Of a DNA stretch of 37,355 nt, positions 1-8,735 are shown piece after piece. The notes below the pieces were generated by a model that saw only the letters and a list, made by a program, of their open reading frames with translations, was not told where the DNA came from and did no database searches. This DNA comes from Prevotella sp. (GTDB lineage Bacteria > Bacteroidota > Bacteroidia > Bacteroidales > Bacteroidaceae): contig JAFUSC010000043.1 of the NCBI GenBank assembly GCA_017467705.1, forward strand, positions 1 to 37,355. The letters run 5' to 3'. How positions within the stretch are numbered: position 1 is the first letter of the stretch; every line of letters begins with the position of its first letter. Both the position numbers and the translations under genes were made by a program.

Positions 1-34
1 ACTCCTTTAACTCCCTTAACTCCTTTAACTCCCC
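1..34. repeat. Partial simple repeat, ACTCCTTTA units
   Basis: The window opens with short repeats of the form ACTCCTTTA/ACTCCC. The same unit forms the right arm of the palindromic element at 2541-2723, so this may be the right arm of another copy whose left part lies outside the window. It sits just upstream of purC. Confidence 0.6.
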
Positions 35-70
35 AAAAAGAAACGTGAAACAAGTGAAAAGTTTAACAAT

Positions 71-1033
71 ATGACAGCATTAACAAGGACTGACTTCAAC
101 TTTGAAGGACAAAAGAGCGTGTATCACGGAAAAGTCCGTGACGTGTATAACATCAACGATGAGCTGATGGTCATGGTGGCCACCGACCGCATTTCAGCTT
201 TCGACGTCATTCTGCCGAAGGGCATCCCTTACAAGGGACAGGTGCTCAACCAGATTGCCGCTAAGTTTCTCGATGCCACCAGCGACATCTGCCCCAACTG
301 GAAGCTGGCCACGCCCGATCCCATGGTGACCGTCGGACTGAAGTGTGAAGGTTTCCGGGTTGAGATGATCATCCGCGGCATCTTGACCGGTTCGGCATGG
401 CGCGAGTACAAGAACGGCTGCCGTGAGCTCTGCGGTGTCCGTCTGCCCGAGGGCATGAAGGAGAATGAGCGGTTCCCCGAGCCCATCATCACCCCGACGA
501 CGAAGGCCGACGAGGGACACGACCTGAACATCTCGAAGGAAGAGATCATACGGCAAGGCATCGTGTCAGCCGAGGACTATGCCGTCATGGAGGACTACAC
601 GCGGCGGCTGTTCGCCCGCGGACAGGAGATTGCCGCCCGCCAAGGACTCATTCTCGTCGACACGAAGTACGAGTTTGGCAAGCGTGACGGAAAGGTCTAT
701 CTCATTGACGAGATTCACACCCCCGACTCTTCACGCTACTTCTACGCTGAGGGCTACGAGGAGAAGCTGGCCAAGGGAGAGCCGCAGCGCCAGCTGTCCA
801 AGGAGTTCGTGCGCCAGTGGCTCATAGAGCACAACTTCATGAACGAGCCCGGACAGCAGATGCCGGAGATAACCGATGCCTACGCCGAGAGTGTCAGTGA
901 GCGCTACATTGAGCTCTACGAGCACATCACGGGAGAGCAGTTCAGGAAAGCAGCTGACCAGGACGACATTGCCGCACGCATCGAGAAGAACGTAAGCAAC
1001 TGGCTGGAGACATGTACGGGCAGGAAAGCATAA
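71..1033 (+). CDS. purC: Phosphoribosylaminoimidazole-succinocarboxamide synthase (SAICAR synthetase)
   Basis: PurC joins CAIR and L-aspartate using ATP to give SAICAR in de novo purine synthesis (cytosol). The 320-residue protein is a full-length SAICAR synthetase of the longer type. It opens with the family pattern GKVRDVY (residues 21-27) and [10 protein letters not shown] (38-47), and contains the conserved VDTKYEFG and [11 protein letters not shown] segments. The last 22 bases overlap the start of menG, which implies coupled expression. purM lies three genes downstream, so purine genes are interleaved with quinone and shikimate genes here. Nothing in it looks damaged. Confidence 0.96.
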   Translation: MTALTRTDFNFEGQKSVYHGKVRDVYNINDELMVMVATDRISAFDVILPKGIPYKGQVLNQIAAKFLDATSDICPNWKLATPDPMVTVGLKCEGFRVEMIIRGILTGSAWREYKNGCRELCGVRLPEGMKENERFPEPIITPTTKADEGHDLNISKEEIIRQGIVSAEDYAVMEDYTRRLFARGQEIAARQGLILVDTKYEFGKRDGKVYLIDEIHTPDSSRYFYAEGYEEKLAKGEPQRQLSKEFVRQWLIEHNFMNEPGQQMPEITDAYAESVSERYIELYEHITGEQFRKAADQDDIAARIEKNVSNWLETCTGRKA

Positions 1034-1743
1034 AGCCTTACAACGACGAGGAGAAGGGCAAGCAGGTGGAGCAGATGTTTGACAACATCGCCCCCAGCTA
1101 CGACAAGCTCAACCACCGTCTCTCGTGGAACATCGACCGCCAATGGCGGCGCAAGGCCATCGGGCAGCTGGCCCCCTACAAGCCACAGCGCATGCTCGAC
1201 ATTGCCACGGGAACAGGCGACTTCGCCATCCTTGCAGCCCGGATGCTCAAGCCCCGGCAGCTGTTAGGCACCGACATCAGCGAGGGCATGATGGAGATAG
1301 GTCGCAGGAAAGTCGCTGCCGCAGGACTGGACGGCATCATCACCATTGCCAAGGAGGACTGTCTGTCGCTGTCGTACGCTGACGACGAGTTCGACGCCGT
1401 GACAGCAGCCTTCGGCATCCGCAACTTCGCCGACCTGGACAAGGGGCTGAAGGAGATGTGCCGCGTGCTGAAGCCGGGCGGACACCTGAGCATAGCGGAA
1501 CTGACACGCCCCATGTCGTTCCCGATGAAGCAGCTCTTCGGCATCTATTCGCACACCGTCCTGCCCACCTATGGGCGCCTGATCTCCAAGGACACCAGCG
1601 CCTACAGCTACCTCATCCGCACCATCGAGGCATTTCCGCAGGGAGAGCAGATGGTGGACATTCTGAAGAACGCAGGGTTCCGCGAGGCCACCTTCAAACG
1701 GCTGACCTTCGGCATCTGCACCATATATTTCGCAACAAAATAA
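1012..1743 (+). CDS. menG: Demethylmenaquinone methyltransferase (UbiE/MenG)
   Basis: This SAM-dependent enzyme methylates demethylmenaquinone in the last step of menaquinone synthesis. The 243 residues carry the UbiE/COQ5 pattern: [14 protein letters not shown] at 22-35, the SAM-binding motif LDIATGTGD at 62-70, and [11 protein letters not shown] near 151-161. A menaquinone role rather than ubiquinone is inferred from the Bacteroidetes affiliation. The start at 1012 lies inside the end of purC; the next Met would remove the conserved N-terminal segment, so the overlapping start is preferred. Confidence 0.93.
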   Translation: MYGQESIKPYNDEEKGKQVEQMFDNIAPSYDKLNHRLSWNIDRQWRRKAIGQLAPYKPQRMLDIATGTGDFAILAARMLKPRQLLGTDISEGMMEIGRRKVAAAGLDGIITIAKEDCLSLSYADDEFDAVTAAFGIRNFADLDKGLKEMCRVLKPGGHLSIAELTRPMSFPMKQLFGIYSHTVLPTYGRLISKDTSAYSYLIRTIEAFPQGEQMVDILKNAGFREATFKRLTFGICTIYFATK

Positions 1744-1777
1744 CATCAAAGCCCCTAACTTAGGGGACAGCACAAAC

Positions 1778-2521
1778 ATGGACAAATACGGACTTATAGG
1801 TTATCCCCTGGGCCATTCGTTCTCCATCAGCTACTTCAACCAGAAGTTTGCCGACGAGAACATTGACGCCGTGTATGAGAACTTCGAGATTGCCAGCATC
1901 GACCTGCTGGCAGAGGTGGTAGACATGAACCCTAACCTTCAAGGACTCAACGTAACCATCCCTTACAAGCAGAAGGTGATGCCGTTCCTTGACCTCATCA
2001 GCCCCGAGGCACGCGCCATTGGTGCCGTCAATGTCATCAAGGTCATCCACGAAGGCAAGAACACGAAGCTGAAGGGCTACAACTCTGACGTGATCGGTTT
2101 CACCAAAAGCATTGAGCCCATGTTGGAGCGTTTCCACAAGAAGGCGCTCATACTGGGAACGGGCGGCGCCTCCAAGGCCATCGACTACGGTCTGAAGTCA
2201 CTCGGACTGGAAACCGTCTTCGTCAGCCGCTACGAGCGTCCTGACACCATTCAATACGAGAAGATTACGCCTGACATCATCAAGGAGTATAACGTCATCG
2301 TCAACTGCACGCCCGTCGGCATGTATCCCCACACCGAGGAGTGTCCGCAGCTGCCCTACGAGGCGATGGACAACCACACCATTCTCTACGACCTCATCTA
2401 CAATCCTGACGAGACGCTCTTCATGAAACGCGGTGCTGAGCACGGAGCAAACACCAAGAACGGACTTGAGATGCTGCTGCTGCAAGCCTTTGCATCGTGG
2501 GAGTTCTGGCAGGAGAAGTAA
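1778..2521 (+). CDS. aroE: Shikimate dehydrogenase
   Basis: AroE reduces 3-dehydroshikimate to shikimate with NADPH in the aromatic amino acid/chorismate pathway. The 247-residue protein has the substrate-binding start GYPLGHSFS (8-16), the catalytic lysine in NVTIPYK (Lys64), the partner Asp in GYNSD (Asp104), and the nucleotide loop GTGGASKA (127-134). It is slightly shorter than the Escherichia coli enzyme, as is usual in Bacteroidetes. It follows menG by 34 bp and is followed by a palindromic repeat element. Confidence 0.95.
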   Translation: MDKYGLIGYPLGHSFSISYFNQKFADENIDAVYENFEIASIDLLAEVVDMNPNLQGLNVTIPYKQKVMPFLDLISPEARAIGAVNVIKVIHEGKNTKLKGYNSDVIGFTKSIEPMLERFHKKALILGTGGASKAIDYGLKSLGLETVFVSRYERPDTIQYEKITPDIIKEYNVIVNCTPVGMYPHTEECPQLPYEAMDNHTILYDLIYNPDETLFMKRGAEHGANTKNGLEMLLLQAFASWEFWQEK

Positions 2522-2540
2522 CAATAGACAATAAACAACT

Positions 2541-2723
2541 CAACTTTCGCAAGTTGCAGGAGTTAAAGGAGTTAAAGGAGTTAATGGAGTTAAAGACGTA
2601 TGTCTTAAAGGCTCCGACACCCTGCTCCTTGTGGGAACACTGAAGGGAAGAAGGTATTGTCCTTTAACTCCTTTAACTTCCTTAACTCCTTTAACTACAA
2701 GAAAGTGAGCGAATGCGAAACTT
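2541..2723. repeat. Palindromic intergenic element with direct-repeat arms
   Basis: The left arm (2559-2595) is four copies of a GGAGTTAAA-type unit; the right arm (2661-2696) is the same unit inverted (CTTTAACTCC). A ~65 bp non-repetitive core lies between. Outside the arms, TCAACTTTCGC on the left faces GCGAAACTTGA on the right, an inverted match with one mismatch, and 2541-2556 is itself a small hairpin (CAACTT-TCGC-AAGTTG). Together these suggest a short non-autonomous element. An apparent minus-strand reading frame here is an artefact of the repeats. Confidence 0.75.
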
Positions 2724-2775
2724 GAATAAACAATAAACGATAGCTGACAGCGTTCGACGCTCAACAAGAAAGAAA

Positions 2776-3984
2776 ATGGACAACAGATACATGCAGCGCG
2801 GTGTGAGTGCCGCCAAGGAAGATGTGCACAACGCCATCAAGAACATTGACAAGGGAATCTTCCCGCAGGCTTTCTGCAAGATCATCCCCGACATTCTGGG
2901 CGGCGACCCCGAGTATTGTAACATCATGCACGCCGACGGTGCCGGCACCAAGTCAAGCCTGGCCTACATGTATTGGAAAGAGACGGGCGACCTCTCCGTC
3001 TGGAAAGGCATTGCGCAGGATGCCATTGTCATGAACACGGACGATCTGCTCTGTGTGGGTGCCGTAGACAACATCCTCGTCAGCAGCACCATCGGACGCA
3101 ACAAGATGCTGATTCCCGGCGAAGTGATCTCAGCCATCATCAACGGCACAGACGAGCTGCTCAGTGAGCTGCGCGACATGGGCATCGGCATCTGGCCCAC
3201 CGGCGGCGAGACAGCCGACGTGGGCGACCTGGTGCGGACCATCATCGTCGACTCGACCGTCACCTGCCGCATGCGACGCGCTGACGTCATCGACAATGCC
3301 AACATCCGCCCGGGTGATGTCATTGTCGGACTCTCCAGCACAGGACAGGCCACCTATGAGCACCGCTACAACGGCGGCATGGGCAGCAACGGGCTCACCT
3401 CAGCCCGCCACGATGTCTTCGCTAAACATCTGGCTGAGCGTTACCCCGAGAGCTACGACCACGCCGTGCCCGACGAGCTGGTATACAGTGGCCGTTACCG
3501 TCTGACCGACATCGTAGAACTGACAGAAAGGGAGACCCAAGAACTTTCAACGCTCAATGCTCAACTCTCAACGCTCACCATGGGCCAACTGGTTCTCTCC
3601 CCCACCCGCACCTACGCCCCCGTCATCAAGCGCATACTCGACGAGCTGCGCCCCGAGGTGCACGGCATGGTGCACTGCACGGGCGGCGCCCAGACGAAGG
3701 TGCTGCACTTCGTGGGCGACAACTGCCGCGTGGTGAAGGACAACATGTTCCCCGTGCCACCGCTGTTCCGCGCTATCCACGAATGTTCGGGCACTGACTG
3801 GCGTGAGATGTACCAAGTGTTCAACATGGGACACCGCATGGAGATCTACGTCCGTCCCGAAGTGGCAGAACAGATCATCGCCATTTCCAAGTCGTTCATC
3901 ATCGACGCCCAAGTGGTCGGCCACATCGAGGAAGGCCCCCGCTCACTGACCATTCACAGCGAACACGGGACATTTGAATACTGA
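2776..3984 (+). CDS. purM: Phosphoribosylformylglycinamidine cyclo-ligase (AIR synthetase)
   Basis: PurM closes FGAM to aminoimidazole ribotide with ATP in purine synthesis. The 402 residues show the PurM/AIRS pattern: MHADGAGTKSSLAY near 51-64, MNTDDLLCVGA near 86-96, WPTGGETADVGDLVRTI near 140-156 and VHCTGGAQTKVLHF in the C-terminal domain. The protein carries an unusual stretch, residues about 257-268 (LSTLNAQLSTL), encoded by a simple repeat at 3544-3579. It looks like an in-frame insertion of intergenic-type repeat DNA next to the family segment GQLVLSPTRTYAPV. Otherwise the reading frame is intact and the enzyme is probably active. Confidence 0.93.
   Translation: MDNRYMQRGVSAAKEDVHNAIKNIDKGIFPQAFCKIIPDILGGDPEYCNIMHADGAGTKSSLAYMYWKETGDLSVWKGIAQDAIVMNTDDLLCVGAVDNILVSSTIGRNKMLIPGEVISAIINGTDELLSELRDMGIGIWPTGGETADVGDLVRTIIVDSTVTCRMRRADVIDNANIRPGDVIVGLSSTGQATYEHRYNGGMGSNGLTSARHDVFAKHLAERYPESYDHAVPDELVYSGRYRLTDIVELTERETQELSTLNAQLSTLTMGQLVLSPTRTYAPVIKRILDELRPEVHGMVHCTGGAQTKVLHFVGDNCRVVKDNMFPVPPLFRAIHECSGTDWREMYQVFNMGHRMEIYVRPEVAEQIIAISKSFIIDAQVVGHIEEGPRSLTIHSEHGTFEY
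3544..3579 (+). repeat. Simple repeat inserted in frame in purM
   Basis: The bases follow a (CTCAACG/CTCAATG) pattern typical of non-coding repeats and are translated as LSTLNAQLSTL. The flanks on both sides keep recognisable PurM sequence. That this is an insertion rather than ancestral sequence is inferred from the repeat nature and lack of family resemblance. Confidence 0.7.
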
Positions 3985-4043
3985 CGCTCTGATGACTTTT
4001 TGGCACTTTTGGCATGCTTTCATGAAGAAAAATGTCATTTCCC

Positions 4044-4074
4044 TTTGTGTTTCGGCAATGTTTTTGTAACTTTG
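4044..4074 (+). promoter_or_regulatory. Bacteroidetes promoter of purU
   Basis: TTTG at 4044-4047, a 19-nt spacer and TAACTTTG at 4067-4074 match the Bacteroidetes sigma consensus. The -7 box lies 20 bp before the ATG at 4095. It overlaps an in-frame upstream extension of purU, which argues against the longer start. Confidence 0.8.
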
Positions 4075-4094
4075 CAGACAAAAACGGCAAGGAA

Positions 4095-4958
4095 ATGAAA
4101 CCAACAGCCATACTGCTGCTGCACTGCCCCGACCAACAGGGCATCATCAGCGAAATAACAAAGTTTATCACTGACAATCAGGGCAACATCGTCTACCTTG
4201 ACCAATACGTAGACCGTCAGGACGGCGTGTTCTTCATGCGTATTGAGTGGGAGCTGGACGGGTTCCTCATTCCGCGTGAGAAGATACGCGAATACATCAG
4301 CACGCTCTACGCCCAGCGCTACCAGATGGAACTGACGCTCTACTTCAACGACGAGCGGCCGCGCATGGCCATCTTCGTCTCGAAGATGAGCCATTGTCTG
4401 TATGACCTGCTGGCACGGTGGAAGGCAGGTGAGTTTGAGTGCGACATACCGTGCATTGTCTCTAACCACGAAGACCTGCGCTACGTGGCTGACCAGTTCG
4501 GGATACCCTACTACGTGTGGAGCATCCACAAGGACCACTCGAACAAACAGGAGGTGGAGGAGGCCGAGCTGCAGCTGCTCCGTGAGAAGCGCATCACGTT
4601 TATTGTGCTGGCACGCTACATGCAGATCATCTCTGACGACATGATAGCCCAGTATCCGCACCACATCATCAACATCCACCACTCGTTCCTGCCCGCCTTC
4701 GTAGGTGCCAAGCCATACCATCAGGCGTGGGAGCGCGGCGTGAAGATCATCGGTGCGACGAGCCACTACGTGACTGCCGAACTGGACGCAGGTCCCATCA
4801 TTGAACAGGACGTGGCACGCATCACCCATAAGGACACGCCCGACAGTCTGGTGCTGAAAGGCAAGGACCTGGAAAAGATAGTGCTCTCACGCGCCGTGTC
4901 GAAACACATACAGCGCAAGGTGCTGACCTACAAGAACAAGACCATCATATTCAGTTGA
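4095..4958 (+). CDS. purU: Formyltetrahydrofolate deformylase
   Basis: PurU hydrolyses 10-formyl-THF to formate and THF, balancing one-carbon pools and supplying formate. The product is 287 residues from the ATG at 4095; an upstream in-frame start at 4032 would place the promoter inside the gene and add 21 residues without family similarity. An N-terminal ACT domain (about 1-85, opening with ILLLHCPDQQGIISEI) precedes a formyltransferase-fold domain with Asn193, His195 (NIHHSF) and Asp231 (LDAGPI), the catalytic triad of this fold. It sits between purM and the histidine genes. Confidence 0.94.
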   Translation: MKPTAILLLHCPDQQGIISEITKFITDNQGNIVYLDQYVDRQDGVFFMRIEWELDGFLIPREKIREYISTLYAQRYQMELTLYFNDERPRMAIFVSKMSHCLYDLLARWKAGEFECDIPCIVSNHEDLRYVADQFGIPYYVWSIHKDHSNKQEVEEAELQLLREKRITFIVLARYMQIISDDMIAQYPHHIINIHHSFLPAFVGAKPYHQAWERGVKIIGATSHYVTAELDAGPIIEQDVARITHKDTPDSLVLKGKDLEKIVLSRAVSKHIQRKVLTYKNKTIIFS

Positions 4959-5356
4959 GCATAAACAGCAGATAGCGGAGAGTTGACATGAACGTAGCCA
5001 TCGTAAAATACAACGCAGGAAACATCTATTCCGTGGTGAACGCACTACGGCGACTGGGTGTTGAACCGATACTGACCGACGATGCCGAGAAGCTCAGGCG
5101 GGCTGACCGCGTGCTGTTTCCCGGACAGGGTGAGGCCAGTACGACGATGGCCTACCTGCGTGAACACAGGATCGACGAAGTCATACGCTCACTGACCCAG
5201 CCTGTACTGGGCATCTGCATCGGTCAGCAGCTGCTCTGCCGCCACTCAGAAGAAGGCAACACCGACTGCATCGGCATCTTCGACGTTGACGTCCGTCGGT
5301 TCCAGCCCCAGCGCCACGAGGACAAAGTGCCCTGCATGGGATGGGGAACGATTCGC

Positions 5357-5406
5357 GGAGAGTGGAGAGTCGAGAGTGGAGAGAGGAGAGTCGAGAGTGG
5401 AAAGAG
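5357..5406. repeat. GAGAGTSGA tandem repeat inside hisH
   Basis: Five or so imperfect GAGAGTGGA/GAGAGTCGA units lie directly after the MGWGTI codons of hisH and shift the frame relative to the following PLFKGI codons. The tract has the look of non-coding simple repeat. Confidence 0.85.
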
Positions 5407-5440
5407 ATTACCACAGCCTGTCCGCTGTTCAAGGGTATAT

Positions 5441-5466
5441 TAAATCTCAAATCTCAAACCTCAATA
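5441..5466. repeat. AAATCTCA simple repeat inside hisH
   Basis: Repeated AAATCTCA/AAACCTCA units lie between the PLFKGI and YVYFVHSYY codons. The tract returns the reading frame to that of the N-terminal half and contains the stop TAA (5441-5443). Confidence 0.75.
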
Positions 5467-5677
5467 CGTATACTTCGTACATTCCTACTACGTACCTCTC
5501 TGTGAGCATACGGCAGCTGTGGCTGACTACATTCTGCCCTACTCTGCCGCCCTGCATAAGGACAACTTCTACACCTGCCAGTTTCACCCCGAGAAGAGTG
5601 GACAAGTGGGTGAACAAATACTGAGGAACTTCCTCGACATCAAGTAATTAATCACAAACAGCAAATCCGCAAACAGC

Positions 5678-6397
5678 ATGCAACTCATCCCTGCCATCGA
5701 CATCATCAACGGCCAGTGCGTACGCCTGACGAAAGGCGACTATGCGCAGAAGACCGTCTACAACTCGTCACCTGCTGAGGTTGCGGCGGGCTTTGAGGCC
5801 ATCGGCTTCAAGCGGTTGCATGTGGTCGACCTCGACGGTGCCAAGTCACGCCACATCGTGAACGGTCAGGTGCTGCGCGACATTGTTGCACAGACACAGC
5901 TCGTGGTGGACTTCGGCGGCGGCATCAAGACCGATGCCGACATAGAGGAAGCCTTCCAAGCCGGTGCACAGATGGTCACCGTGGGAAGCATTGCCGTGCA
6001 GCAACCGGAACTGTGCTTCAAGTGGCTGGAGCAGTACGGTGCTGACCGCATCATCTTAGGCGCCGACGTGCGGAAGGGAAAGATCAGCATCAACGGATGG
6101 AAAGAGGACTCGACTGAAGACCTGTTGCCCTTCCTGCGGAAATATGTCGACGCCGGCGTGAAGAACGTGCTCTGCACGGAAATTTCAAAAGACGGCACAC
6201 TGAGCGGCCCCGCCATTGAGCTGTATGAAAGCATCATGAATGCCTATCCCTCCCTGCACCTCATCGCCAGCGGAGGCGTAAGCAGCATCGATGACATACG
6301 GGCACTCGAAGCGGCAGGCATCCCTGCTGTCGTCTTCGGAAAAGCAATCTACGAGGGACGCATAGACCTTCGGCAATTGATCATGGACAATGAATAA
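5678..6397 (+). CDS. hisA: ProFAR isomerase (HisA)
   Basis: HisA converts ProFAR to PRFAR, the step before the HisHF synthase, by an Amadori rearrangement in a TIM barrel. The 239 residues show Asp8 (AIDI), the phosphate loop DFGGGIKT (78-85), the second catalytic Asp at 130 (GADVRKG), and EISKDGTLSGP (168-178). The gene starts 30 bp after hisH and is followed 9 bp later by hisF, so it belongs to the his operon. It is intact despite the broken gene upstream. Confidence 0.95.
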   Translation: MQLIPAIDIINGQCVRLTKGDYAQKTVYNSSPAEVAAGFEAIGFKRLHVVDLDGAKSRHIVNGQVLRDIVAQTQLVVDFGGGIKTDADIEEAFQAGAQMVTVGSIAVQQPELCFKWLEQYGADRIILGADVRKGKISINGWKEDSTEDLLPFLRKYVDAGVKNVLCTEISKDGTLSGPAIELYESIMNAYPSLHLIASGGVSSIDDIRALEAAGIPAVVFGKAIYEGRIDLRQLIMDNE

Positions 6398-6406
6398 ACG
6401 ATAAAG

Positions 6407-7183
6407 ATGGGACTGGCAAAACGTATCATCCCCTGCCTTGACGTCAAGAACGGTGAGACCGTCAAAGGCACCAACTTCGTCAATCTGCGCTCAGCCGGCG
6501 ACCCCGTTGAGCTGGGCAGGCTTTACAGCAAACAGGGAGCTGACGAACTGGTGTTTCTGGACATCACGGCCTCGTTTGAAGAGCGTAAGACGTTCACCGA
6601 CATGGTGACCCGTGTGGCCCAGACCATCAACATACCGTTTACCGTGGGCGGCGGCATCAATGAGCTGGCTGACGTGGAACGCCTGCTCAATGCCGGAGCT
6701 GACAAGGTAAGCATCAACTCGGCAGCCCTGCGCCGTCCGCAACTGATTGACGAGATAGCCACCCACTTCGGCTCACAGGTCTGCGTCGTCGCCATTGATG
6801 CGAAGAAAGTCCCCCTTGCAGCCCCCGAGGGAGAAGCCATTTGGTCCTGCTACCTGAAAGGTGGTCGTGAACGCACTGAGCGTCAGCTTTTCGAGTGGGC
6901 TCATGAAGCTCAGGAGCGCGGAGCAGGCGAGATACTCTTCACCTCCATGAACCACGACGGCGTGAAGCAAGGCTTTGCCAACGAAGCCCTGCGCCAATTG
7001 GCCGACACGCTCAGCATCCCCATCATTGCCAGCGGCGGGGCCGGGTGCAAAGAGCACTTCCGCGACGTCTTCATCGAGGGACATGCTGACGCAGCACTGG
7101 CAGCCTCGGTGTTCCACTTCGGAGAGATACCTGTGCCGGAGCTGAAACAATATTTGAAAGAACAAGGAATAAACGTAAGATAA
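6407..7183 (+). CDS. hisF: Imidazole glycerol phosphate synthase cyclase subunit
   Basis: HisF uses ammonia to turn PRFAR into imidazole glycerol phosphate and AICAR. The 258 residues begin with [10 protein letters not shown] (Asp12 catalytic) and include TVGGGI (79-84), Asp131 (VVAIDAKK), [11 protein letters not shown] and the phosphate loop IIASGGAG. All core residues look intact. Its normal partner HisH is broken in this window, so it may run on free ammonia, be nonfunctional in vivo, or use another amidotransferase. Its stop is immediately followed by the hisIE start codon. Confidence 0.96.
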   Translation: MGLAKRIIPCLDVKNGETVKGTNFVNLRSAGDPVELGRLYSKQGADELVFLDITASFEERKTFTDMVTRVAQTINIPFTVGGGINELADVERLLNAGADKVSINSAALRRPQLIDEIATHFGSQVCVVAIDAKKVPLAAPEGEAIWSCYLKGGRERTERQLFEWAHEAQERGAGEILFTSMNHDGVKQGFANEALRQLADTLSIPIIASGGAGCKEHFRDVFIEGHADAALAASVFHFGEIPVPELKQYLKEQGINVR

Positions 7184-7828
7184 ATGGAGATTGACTTCAA
7201 GAAAATGAATGGCCTCGTGCCTGCTATCATCCAAGATGCCACGACGCGCAAAGTGCTCATGCTCGGTTTCATGAATCAGGAAGCCTATGAGAAGACACTG
7301 AGCACGGGGCACGTCACCTTCTGGAGCCGCACGCGCAACTGCCTGTGGACGAAAGGCGAGACCAGCGGCAACTACCTGAACCTCGTGGACATGAAAAGTG
7401 ACTGCGACCATGACACGCTGCTCATTCAGGTTCACCCTGACGGCCCCACCTGCCACACAGGTACCGACACCTGCTGGGGCGAAACAAACGACTTAAACCC
7501 AATCCTATTCCTCACTGAATTACAAGATTTTATCTGCCGCCGGAAAGAGGAAATGCCAGAAGGTTCTTACACCACCAAACTGTTTCGGGACGGGGTGAAC
7601 CGCATTGCCCAGAAAGTGGGTGAAGAAGCACTGGAAACGGTCATTGAGGCAACCAGTGGCGGCGACAAGCTGACCTACGAAGCCAGTGACCTGCTCTATC
7701 ACCTCATCGTGCTGCTCACCGACCAAGGGCTGCGCATTGAGGATGTGGTCAAGGAACTGCAGATGCGCCACGACCCTGAGTGGGACAAGAAACGCCGTCA
7801 GGCCAAAGCCGCCGGAGAAATGAAATAG
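7184..7828 (+). CDS. hisI: Bifunctional phosphoribosyl-AMP cyclohydrolase / phosphoribosyl-ATP pyrophosphatase
   Basis: This fusion (HisIE) carries out two early histidine steps. The N-terminal cyclohydrolase half has FWSRTRNCLWTKGETSGN (46-63), the metal-binding DCDHDTLL and the TCHTGTDTCW cysteines. The C-terminal MazG-like pyrophosphatase half has QKVGEEALETVIEA and the EASDLLYHLIVLL helix. Total length 214 residues is normal for the fusion. It directly abuts hisF with no gap, so translational coupling is likely. Confidence 0.95.
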   Translation: MEIDFKKMNGLVPAIIQDATTRKVLMLGFMNQEAYEKTLSTGHVTFWSRTRNCLWTKGETSGNYLNLVDMKSDCDHDTLLIQVHPDGPTCHTGTDTCWGETNDLNPILFLTELQDFICRRKEEMPEGSYTTKLFRDGVNRIAQKVGEEALETVIEATSGGDKLTYEASDLLYHLIVLLTDQGLRIEDVVKELQMRHDPEWDKKRRQAKAAGEMK

Positions 7829-7841
7829 TGCTGAAAGAGAG

Positions 7842-7880
7842 TAAGTCGTAAAATCGTAAATTTGTAAATCGTAAATATAA
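7842..7880. repeat. TCGTAAAT simple repeat between hisIE and ftsE
   Basis: Four imperfect units of TCGTAAAT fill most of the gap before the ftsE-like gene. It belongs to the general pattern of short intergenic repeats in this window; no other role is visible. Confidence 0.65.
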
Positions 7881-7883
7881 AAG

Positions 7884-8660
7884 ATGCTGATTGACTACAA
7901 GAACGTGAACATATACCAGCAAGACCAGCTGGTGCTTGAGGGTGTCAACTTCCACGTTGACGAAGGAGAGTTCATCTACCTGATTGGCCGCGTAGGCTCC
8001 GGCAAGAGCTCGCTGCTGAAGTCCATCTACTTTGAACTGGACATAGAGGAAGCCGACAATGCCATTGTGCTTAACCACGACCTGCGTGGGCTGAAACGTA
8101 AATACGTGCCTGCCCTGCGCCGCCAGATGGGTATCATCTTCCAAGACTTCCAGTTGCTGGGCGACCGTACCGTCTACCAAAACCTGCGCTTCGTGCTGAA
8201 AGCTACGGGCTGGAAGAAGAAGAGTGAGATTGACGACCGCATCAAGGACGTACTGACTGACGTCGACATGGTAGACAAGGCAGACCGTCTGCCTCACGAG
8301 CTGTCTGGCGGCGAACAGCAGCGCATCGCCATAGCACGCGCCATACTGAACCGTCCGAAAATGATTGTAGCCGACGAGCCGACAGGCAATCTCGACCCCG
8401 AGACAGCAGCCAACATCATCGGACTGCTGCGACAGATTTCCCAGACGGGCACTGCCGTCATCATGTCAACTCACAACATCCCGCTGCTCGACCAGTTTCC
8501 CGGCATTGTCTACCGCTGCAAAGACCACAAGCTGGACGAGATTACAGAGAACTACAACCAACTGCTGGCCGACGAGGAAGAAGGTGCAGAAGAGGAGCAC
8601 ACGACCGAAGACGAAGCACCCGACAACGGCTACAGCGCACGCGAAGACCTGTCGATTTAA
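7884..8660 (+). CDS. ftsE: FtsE-like ABC transporter ATP-binding protein
   Basis: An ABC ATPase most like FtsE, which with FtsX controls peptidoglycan hydrolases at division. The 258 residues contain Walker A GRVGSGKS (35-42), the Q-loop FQDFQLL, the signature LSGGE (140-144), Walker B with [12 protein letters not shown] (160-171) and the switch His (STHN). After about residue 225 there is a highly acidic tail rich in Glu/Asp that the core family lacks. No ftsX is adjacent; the next gene is lysC. The FtsE call rests on overall resemblance, and another LolD/FtsE-type ATPase is possible. Confidence 0.8.
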   Translation: MLIDYKNVNIYQQDQLVLEGVNFHVDEGEFIYLIGRVGSGKSSLLKSIYFELDIEEADNAIVLNHDLRGLKRKYVPALRRQMGIIFQDFQLLGDRTVYQNLRFVLKATGWKKKSEIDDRIKDVLTDVDMVDKADRLPHELSGGEQQRIAIARAILNRPKMIVADEPTGNLDPETAANIIGLLRQISQTGTAVIMSTHNIPLLDQFPGIVYRCKDHKLDEITENYNQLLADEEEGAEEEHTTEDEAPDNGYSAREDLSI

Positions 8661-8735
8661 GTGAGAAGTGACAAGTGACAAGTGAGAAGTGAGAAGTGAA
8701 AAGTGACAAGTGATAAGTGACAAGCGATTAATGAA
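8661..8735. repeat. AAGTGA tandem repeat upstream of lysC
   Basis: A run of GTGAGAAGTGACAAGTGA-like units, about ten imperfect copies of AAGTGA/ACAAGTG, fills the gap between ftsE and lysC. It leaves a spurious in-frame upstream extension of lysC that should not be annotated as protein. Confidence 0.85.

Larger units (their letters stand above)
4988..5647 (+). pseudogene. hisH: Imidazole glycerol phosphate synthase glutaminase subunit, disrupted
   Basis: HisH supplies ammonia from glutamine to HisF. Residues 1-121 are normal, including the nucleophile Cys77 in LGICIGQQL and the MGWGTI segment. Then come repeat tracts (5357-5406 and about 5441-5466) and a TAA stop at 5441-5443. A fragment reading PLFKGI is in the +2-shifted frame between them (5422-5439). 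The C-terminal part then resumes in the original frame from about 5465: YVYFVHSYY, and FHPEKSG with His (5585-5587) and Glu (5591-5593), ending with a stop at 5645-5647. All HisH segments are present, but no single frame joins them. The gene is probably inactive; a two-piece enzyme is a less likely alternative. Confidence 0.88.

Noticed and set aside
1264..1785. Long minus-strand frame over menG
   Set aside because: It is a shadow of a well-conserved plus-strand gene and shows no family features.
2540..2767. Minus-strand frame over the GGAGTTAAA element
   Set aside because: Its repetitive Lys-Gly-Val and Leu-Thr-Pro stretches follow from the repeat DNA only.
5286..5624. Separate gene over the second half of hisH
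   Set aside because: Its frame is not the HisH frame; conserved residues (YVYFVHS, FHPEKSG) are in another frame.
4988..5647. Programmed frameshift to join the hisH halves
   Set aside because: Two shifts of different direction and a stop within repeat DNA would be needed; no slippery heptamer was seen.
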